From: Promethearchaeota archaeon
Lineage (GTDB): Archaea > Asgardarchaeota > Lokiarchaeia > Sigynarchaeales > SOKP01
Assembly (NCBI GenBank): GCA_019057975.1
Contig: JAHLWJ010000199.1
Span: 1-8,031, forward strand
DNA length: 8,031 nucleotides
Direction: 5' to 3'
Position numbers and translations under genes: made by a program
The notes under the pieces: generated by a model
What the model was told of the DNA's origin: nothing
Database searches by the model: none
Seen by the model: only the letters and a program-made list of their open reading frames with translations
Shown here: one piece after another, positions 5,672-8,031 of the stretch
Position numbering within the stretch: position 1 is the first letter of the stretch
Layout: the number at the start of each line of letters is the position of its first letter

Positions 5672-6559
5672 TTATTTTAACCCGTGCTTCTCTAAAAATG
5701 CTGTTAACCTTGTACGATGGAATTTTAATCCTAAATCATCCGGATTTTCACCAAAAGCAAGGGCTAATAATTCAGTTATGTATAATATAGGTATACCAAA
5801 AGTTTTTTCGTCTATTTTTTCTGCTTTTTTCTGGTTATTATCTAATTGTTGGAAACATGCGGGACAATTAACAATTATAGCTTCTGCGCCAGCATTCATC
5901 GCACTAGTTAATTTATTTGATAATATTTGCATAGCGGGTTCTTCTTCTATATTGCCAACGCCAGTGCCGCAGCATAGCATTTCTTCTTCATAATCAATTG
6001 GAATCGCACCTGCAGCCGCTACAATTTCTCTTAATTTAACAGGCTTCATAGGATCATCGGTTTGGACTTTTTCGGAAGGTCTATTGTAGTGACACCCTGT
6101 ATGGCAAGCAACCTTTAGACCAGATAAATCTTTTTTAACAAATTCTTTAATTTTTTCTGCTCCAAGTTCATGTAAAACTTCTACAAAATGCTTCACATTG
6201 ATTGTACCTTTAAATTCTCTTCCAACGGTTTTCAATAATTTATTTATTTTCTCTTTTTCATGATCATCATGTTTCAATTCTTCATTAACAATTTTAAGAG
6301 TTTGAAAGCATCCATTGCATAAAGAGATAATATTTTTTCCTTCATCTTCTGCGATCGTAAGATTTCTTGCGCCCATTGCTAACCAGCTAAGGTGATCAGT
6401 GCTATTGAAACCAACTGGATCCGGACAACATGCAAATGCAGCATCAGAAGTGTTAATTCCTAATTTATCAAAAACCTTTCTTGCAGATGCCTCAATAAAC
6501 GGAATTCGATTACCAATGACGCATCCTTGAAACATCTTGTATTCTTCAGCTTTAGCCAT
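5672..6559 (-). CDS. hdrB: heterodisulfide reductase subunit B-like protein (two CCG domains)
   Basis: HdrB is the catalytic subunit of heterodisulfide reductase and holds two non-cubane [4Fe-4S] clusters that cleave the CoM-S-S-CoB bond in methanogens. Homologues in non-methanogens may reduce other disulfides. The 295 residues contain two complete CCG domains. The first has C13 (FQGC), C44-C45 (ACCPDP) and C81-x2-C84 (CNGC). The second has C152/C156 (CHTGCH), C196-C197 (CCGTG) and C232-x2-C235 (CPAC). All cluster ligands expected for HdrB are thus present, and the length and C-terminus (ITELLALAFGENPDDLGL) are normal for the family. There is no membrane segment, so it acts as a soluble subunit. 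The ATG at 6559 has ATTATAAAAA about 31 bases upstream. No hdrA, hdrC or mvhD gene is adjacent, so partners must be encoded elsewhere. The nearest functionally linked gene is fdhD, two genes upstream. The alternative is a CCG-domain subunit of another redox complex. Confidence 0.93.
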   Translation of the reverse strand: MAKAEEYKMFQGCVIGNRIPFIEASARKVFDKLGINTSDAAFACCPDPVGFNSTDHLSWLAMGARNLTIAEDEGKNIISLCNGCFQTLKIVNEELKHDDHEKEKINKLLKTVGREFKGTINVKHFVEVLHELGAEKIKEFVKKDLSGLKVACHTGCHYNRPSEKVQTDDPMKPVKLREIVAAAGAIPIDYEEEMLCCGTGVGNIEEEPAMQILSNKLTSAMNAGAEAIIVNCPACFQQLDNNQKKAEKIDEKTFGIPILYITELLALAFGENPDDLGLKFHRTRLTAFLEKHGLK

Positions 6560-6585
6560 AATATTTACACTTTTTTAGAGTTAAT

Positions 6586-6595
6586 TTTTATAATT
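6586..6595 (-). promoter_or_regulatory. TATA box of hdrB
   Basis: Minus-strand ATTATAAAAA is centred about 31 bases upstream of the hdrB ATG at 6559. The predicted start site is a few bases before the ATG, giving a leaderless or nearly leaderless mRNA. No Shine-Dalgarno sequence is present in the short space before the ATG, which agrees. An own promoter here implies hdrB can be expressed apart from the membrane protein gene upstream. Confidence 0.5.
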
Positions 6596-6685
6596 TGTAA
6601 TCGTAATACTTAATATTTAGATCTATTAAGAATTAATTAAAAAATTTGTTAAATAATTCAATAAGTTCCATATTACACACAAGAA

Positions 6686-6715
6686 TAAAATAAAAATAGA
6701 AAAAAATAGAAAAAA
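6686..6715 (-). terminator. multiple T-run terminator of the small four-pass membrane protein gene
   Basis: Starting about 10 bases past the stop codon at 6725, the minus strand carries successive T-runs (T5, T6-7, T5, T4) separated by CTA or A. On the plus strand these appear as the 9-base unit AAAAATAGA repeated with a 10-base period (6692-6700, 6702-6710). Clustered T-runs are the usual archaeal termination signal and should insulate hdrB from upstream transcription. The rest of the 165-base gap holds only the hdrB promoter. Confidence 0.5.
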
Positions 6716-6724
6716 TTTTGTCGT

Positions 6725-7156
6725 TTAATCTTTCTTTAACTTTATTCGTGCAATTATTGTAAGTAATATACCCAAGAAACCATAACTACCGTGGACTATT
6801 CCTGAAACAATTCCTTCTACCTCTTCGACTATTGATCCCTCAAATATACCTGAAATAAAAAAGATTAATAAACTAATTAAACCCATACCCGCACCTAGAC
6901 TAATTAGGAATTTTCCTAATCTATAATGATCCATCGCAACAATAAGAGCTCCTATGATAACAGATATTCCTCCACCCATTGCTACATATCCTAAGATCTG
7001 TATAACAAGGGCTACAATCTTAGCTACATCTTCTCCAACATCAGCCTCAATTAAATCAAAAAGTGTTTCAAAGAAAGCTATACTTCCCACAACGGAACTA
7101 ATAATCATTAAAATTCCGCCGATAATACATAGTAAAATCCATTTTTTGTTTTCCAT
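6725..7156 (-). CDS. small four-pass membrane protein of unknown function
   Basis: I do not recognise a family for this 143-residue, almost entirely hydrophobic protein. Four membrane segments are evident at about 6-28, 46-73, 80-103 and 115-138. They are rich in Gly, Ile and Leu, with small-residue patterns (GYVAMGGG, SLGAGMG) suited to tight helix packing. Acidic residues cluster in the loops after segments 1 (ETLFDLIEADVGED) and 3 (EGSIVEEVEG). The ends are basic (MENKK, IKLKKD), so both termini are probably cytoplasmic. There are no cofactor or catalytic motifs. Unlike most genes here, it has a plausible Shine-Dalgarno sequence (GAGGT, ten bases before the ATG at 7156) and its own promoter. 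It lies between fdhD and hdrB on the same strand, but promoters and a terminator separate it, so a functional link to either is only conjecture. Confidence 0.82.
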   Translation of the reverse strand: MENKKWILLCIIGGILMIISSVVGSIAFFETLFDLIEADVGEDVAKIVALVIQILGYVAMGGGISVIIGALIVAMDHYRLGKFLISLGAGMGLISLLIFFISGIFEGSIVEEVEGIVSGIVHGSYGFLGILLTIIARIKLKKD

Positions 7157-7166
7157 TATTATTTAA

Positions 7167-7171
7167 ACCTC
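7167..7171 (-). promoter_or_regulatory. Shine-Dalgarno site GAGGT
   Basis: Minus-strand GAGGT matches the core of the archaeal anti-Shine-Dalgarno complement and sits 10 bases before the ATG at 7156, slightly long but usable. It is the clearest ribosome binding site in the window. It supports that ATG as the start and indicates a leadered mRNA, in contrast to the leaderless pattern of neighbouring genes. Confidence 0.5.
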
Positions 7172-7207
7172 TTAGATTTAGATTTATGTAATTTTAGTTG
7201 TTTGAAT

Positions 7208-7218
7208 AAAATATAAAA
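7208..7218 (-). promoter_or_regulatory. TATA-like element for the small four-pass membrane protein gene
   Basis: Minus-strand TTTTATATTTT is centred about 57 bases upstream of the ATG at 7156. Initiation about 27 bases downstream would be near 7186, giving a leader of roughly 30 bases that includes the GAGGT ribosome binding site. The agreement between predicted leader and ribosome binding site is the main support. Confidence 0.38.
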
Positions 7219-7282
7219 GCTTTTTCTATAATTTAATAGTCTCAAAAATTAGCTATTTTTTATGATTTAAAAAGTTGGAAAG

Positions 7283-8031
7283 TTAGGTTTCAATCCTTTC
7301 TGGATGAGTATAAATATTCATTCTGGCTCCACGCGCAAAGCCTATCAATGTAATTCCATAAGCGAAAGCTAATTTGATACCCGATTCTATTGCTGCAGAG
7401 AATGAAGCCACAATAGGGATTTTTGCTCGTACTGCCTTTAATACTGAATCACTTGTTAGCCGACCGGTTGAAGTTAAAAAAACGTTTTCAAAGCTATGTT
7501 TTTTCAGTAGCATTTCACCAATTACTTTGTCAATTGCGTTATGTCTACCAATATCCTCTTTTACAGCGAATAAATTTCCTTTAAAATCAAAAATAGCAGC
7601 ACCATGACATCCCCCAGTTTCTCGATATAATGGAGTATTTATTTGCATTTTCTTTATAGCAGAGAAAATGATATCAGATTTAATTTTAATTATGTCTTCA
7701 GACCACAGTTTCTCTTTTACGTCTTCCTCATCCAATCTACTTTTAATCAATTTTCTCCAAGGTGATGATATACCACAGGTCGTATCAACAACTCTGCTTA
7801 CTGGATTCATATCAATATCTTCAATTTTAAAGTCGACTGTATTTTGTAATTCGATATAAATATTATTTTCTAATTCTGATATTTTTATATCTTTAACATC
7901 ATCAACAGAATTTATTATCCCTACAGAAAATAAAAATCCAAATGCTAATTCTTTAAGATCCTTAGGCAAACAGATGATATTCACCAATGGTTCTGAATTA
8001 ATAAAGATATCAATAGGGCTTTCGATAAGAA
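7283..8031 (-). CDS. fdhD: FdhD, formate dehydrogenase maturation sulfurtransferase (5' end beyond the window)
   Basis: FdhD moves sulfur from a cysteine desulfurase to the Mo/W-bisPGD cofactor of formate dehydrogenase, a step required for activity. Family hallmarks are ELAFGFLFSVGII near the N-terminus, ETGGCHGAA, KEDIGRHNAIDK, TSTGRLTSDSVLKA and a C-terminal FARGARMNIYTHPERI. The gene does not start at the in-frame TTG at 7987. Codons upstream read ESPIDIFINSEPLVN, the conserved beginning of the family, and stay open to the window edge, so perhaps 10-30 residues are missing. The catalytic loop reads TTCGIS (codons at 7783-7766). The first Cys is present, but the second position of the CxxC motif known from E. 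coli FdhD is Ser. The stop at 7283 is followed by a 126-base gap with only short T-runs. A formate dehydrogenase gene is not in view but may lie beyond the right edge. Confidence 0.95.
   Translation of the reverse strand, partial: LIESPIDIFINSEPLVNIICLPKDLKELAFGFLFSVGIINSVDDVKDIKISELENNIYIELQNTVDFKIEDIDMNPVSRVVDTTCGISSPWRKLIKSRLDEEDVKEKLWSEDIIKIKSDIIFSAIKKMQINTPLYRETGGCHGAAIFDFKGNLFAVKEDIGRHNAIDKVIGEMLLKKHSFENVFLTSTGRLTSDSVLKAVRAKIPIVASFSAAIESGIKLAFAYGITLIGFARGARMNIYTHPERIET

Noticed and set aside
7244..7260. Near-palindrome AAAAATTAGCTATTTTT downstream of fdhD as a hairpin terminator
   Set aside because: It has no loop unless the core is unpaired, it contains a mismatch, and the remaining A/T stem is too weak to support a hairpin call.
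7985..7987. In-frame TTG as the start of fdhD
   Set aside because: The reading frame continues upstream to the window edge with conserved family sequence (ESPIDIFINSEP), so the true start is outside the window.

Overview
The window most likely comes from an archaeon, and a Lokiarchaeia-like Asgard archaeon is my best guess. The DNA is very AT-rich. Several genes have an A/T-rich TATA-like element about 26-33 bases upstream of the start codon, as expected for archaeal leaderless transcripts. The gene set also fits: an archaeal/eukaryal-type t6A tRNA methylthiotransferase, a long AlaX alanyl-tRNA editing protein, a heterodisulfide reductase B subunit, FdhD, and small multi-pass membrane and zinc-ribbon proteins. 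The phylum-level call is inference from content and base composition. It does not rest on a marker gene.

Layout, left to right. Positions 1-59 may hold the 3' end of a rightward gene. It is followed by a perfect AT palindrome and a T-run (64-99), then phased 10-bp A/T tracts. Next are two leftward genes of unknown function: a four-pass membrane protein (232-1014) and a single-pass protein with CxxC pairs on both sides of its membrane segment (1125-1583). A divergent gap separates these from the rightward tRNA methylthiotransferase (1694-3007) and a small conserved protein resembling DUF6506 (3108-3425). A leftward DhlA-like haloalkane dehalogenase homologue (3476-4384) shares a divergent promoter region with the rightward alaX-L gene (4480-5661). 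The right third is all leftward: hdrB (5672-6559), a small four-pass membrane protein (6725-7156) and fdhD (7283 to beyond the right edge).

Most genes look like single transcription units with their own promoter, and strands alternate often. Two functional themes are visible. One is tRNA quality and modification: the methylthiotransferase acts on t6A37, and AlaX clears mischarged tRNA-Ala. The other is anaerobic redox metabolism: HdrB is the disulfide-reducing subunit of Hdr complexes, and FdhD matures Mo/W formate dehydrogenase. The second theme fits a formate- or H2-linked anaerobic lifestyle, but no formate dehydrogenase, hdrA or hdrC lies in the window.

I found no tRNA, rRNA, CRISPR array, insertion sequence or clear new multi-gene system. 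The points most worth a second look are the dehalogenase homologue lacking the second halide-binding Trp, the FdhD with CGIS in place of the usual CxxC, the split zinc-knuckle membrane protein, and the palindrome plus phased A/T tracts at the left end.
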